Below are positions 20,111-20,660 of a stretch of 20,660 bases of DNA, in pieces; within the stretch, counting starts at the first letter, position 1; each line of letters opens with the position of its first letter. The DNA comes from Selaginella moellendorffii (lineage: Eukaryota; Streptophyta; Lycopodiopsida; Selaginellales; Selaginellaceae). A program made the translations under genes and the position numbers. The stretch lies in the NCBI RefSeq assembly GCF_000143415.4, contig NW_003314396.1, positions 16,848-37,507 on the forward strand. Direction: 5' to 3'. The notes beneath the pieces were generated by a model that had not been told where the DNA came from, ran no database searches, and saw nothing but the letters and a program-made list of their open reading frames with translations.

Positions 20111-20660
20111 GTGGGCGACATCTTGTCCGGCTGCACAGCTTGCACTTGCCAGGCTTATGAGGGATTAGCAAGCAGCATCTCTTGCCAATCAGCAAGAATC
20201 ACATATTGCAGCCTCTTCACGCTCTCCTTACTGCTCGCATGGATGTTGTGTGACCTCACATGAGAAAATCCTGTGTAAGTTCTTGTGATGTGCAACAACA
20301 CCTTATCTTTTTTTGGCTTGTGGTAGGGATCACCTGGCAAGGATTGGTTTAGCACACAATCTGTTCTACATGTTAGCTTTGAGAGTTTGGTGCTGCTTAT
20401 GTTTGGAGTTAAGTACCAAAGCAATTACAGGGACTCTGGGTATTGTGGCAATTGAATGATCAAGCTTATCATCTAGTCTCACTGTGCTTTGACATTGTGG
20501 ATGCTGATGGTATATCTAGTGCTTTTTTCTTGGATTTACAACCATAGTTTCTTTGTTCTTTTGGCAAGAAGACTATCTACATACAACTGGAATGCTGCAT
20601 GGATTGCCACATCTTCTTGGCTGCAGTGTATAAACAACTACATCATTATTCTGTGCACCA
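20111..20660 (+). pseudogene. Serinc/TMS1-family pseudogene, copy 2, runs off the window edge
   Basis: Exon 1 (20111-20274) encodes GDILSGCTACTCQAYEG, SSISCQSARITYCSLF and LSLLLAWMLCDLT, the Cys-rich start and first membrane helix of Serinc proteins. The likely start codon position reads GTG (20111). A TGA follows CDLT. Intron 1 is 20275-20326, exon 2 20327-20509 (TQSVLHVSF, LVLLMFGV, NYRDSGYCGN, stop, MIK), intron 2 20510-20568 with AAG instead of CAG at the acceptor, and exon 3 begins at 20569 (YNWNAAWIA in another frame). It has more stops than copy 1 but keeps 27 bases that copy 1 lost in exon 2. No transposon splits exon 1. Confidence 0.83.

Noticed and set aside
1-20660. CRISPR array, rRNA or tRNA genes, bacterial operon structure.
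   Set aside because: No regularly spaced repeats and no tRNA or rRNA landmarks; introns and plant gene families show a eukaryotic nuclear region.

Overview
The window reads as nuclear DNA of a land plant made of retrotransposons and broken genes. I found no intact protein-coding gene. A spikemoss (Selaginella-like lycophyte) is my best guess. The pseudogene introns that can be delimited are very short (about 48-59 bases) with GT...AG borders, and the PPR fragment resembles the large lycophyte PPR family. This is an inference from pattern; nothing in the window proves the species.

Layout. (1) 142-2965, minus strand: a 5'-truncated Ty3/gypsy element with one complete 239-bp LTR (142-380), a polypurine tract, and decayed protease, RT N-terminus, RNase H and integrase. 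The RT core and part of the integrase are deleted. (2) 3020-3103: an isolated 84-bp near-perfect hairpin. (3) 3208-12371, plus strand: a second Ty3/gypsy element with paired 176-bp LTRs, a tRNA-Ala-like primer binding site, gag with a CCHC knuckle, protease, RT and RNase H, all with stops, frameshifts and altered catalytic residues. (4) 6829-12031, minus strand, inside (3): a 5.2-kb non-coding LTR element (LARD-like) with about 220-bp LTRs and a strongly A/C-biased (G-poor) plus strand. The outer element's integrase is missing where it sits. (5) 12372-13470: AT-rich filler.

(6) 13471-16033, plus: a pseudogene of a Serinc/TMS1 (serine incorporator) membrane protein, interrupted at its first splice donor by a 1.3-kb short LTR element (TRIM-like, 13508-14792). 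(7) 16919-17555, plus: a class III plant peroxidase pseudogene, truncated at its 3' end. (8) 17556-19428: AT-rich spacer. (9) 19429-20070, minus: a PPR-protein fragment. (10) 20111-20660, plus, running off the edge: a second Serinc pseudogene copy. It lacks the TRIM insertion and so acts as an empty-site reference for copy 1.

The genes do not form a functional unit. The window is best described as a graveyard of gene fragments and nested LTR elements. The most informative signals are evolutionary: the TRIM placed on a splice junction with an empty-site paralogue nearby, the stop codon shared by the two Serinc copies, two unrelated LTR elements that appear to use the same tRNA-Ala primer, the G-poor LARD interior, and the 84-bp hairpin. 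I did not find convincing evidence of a new biological system.
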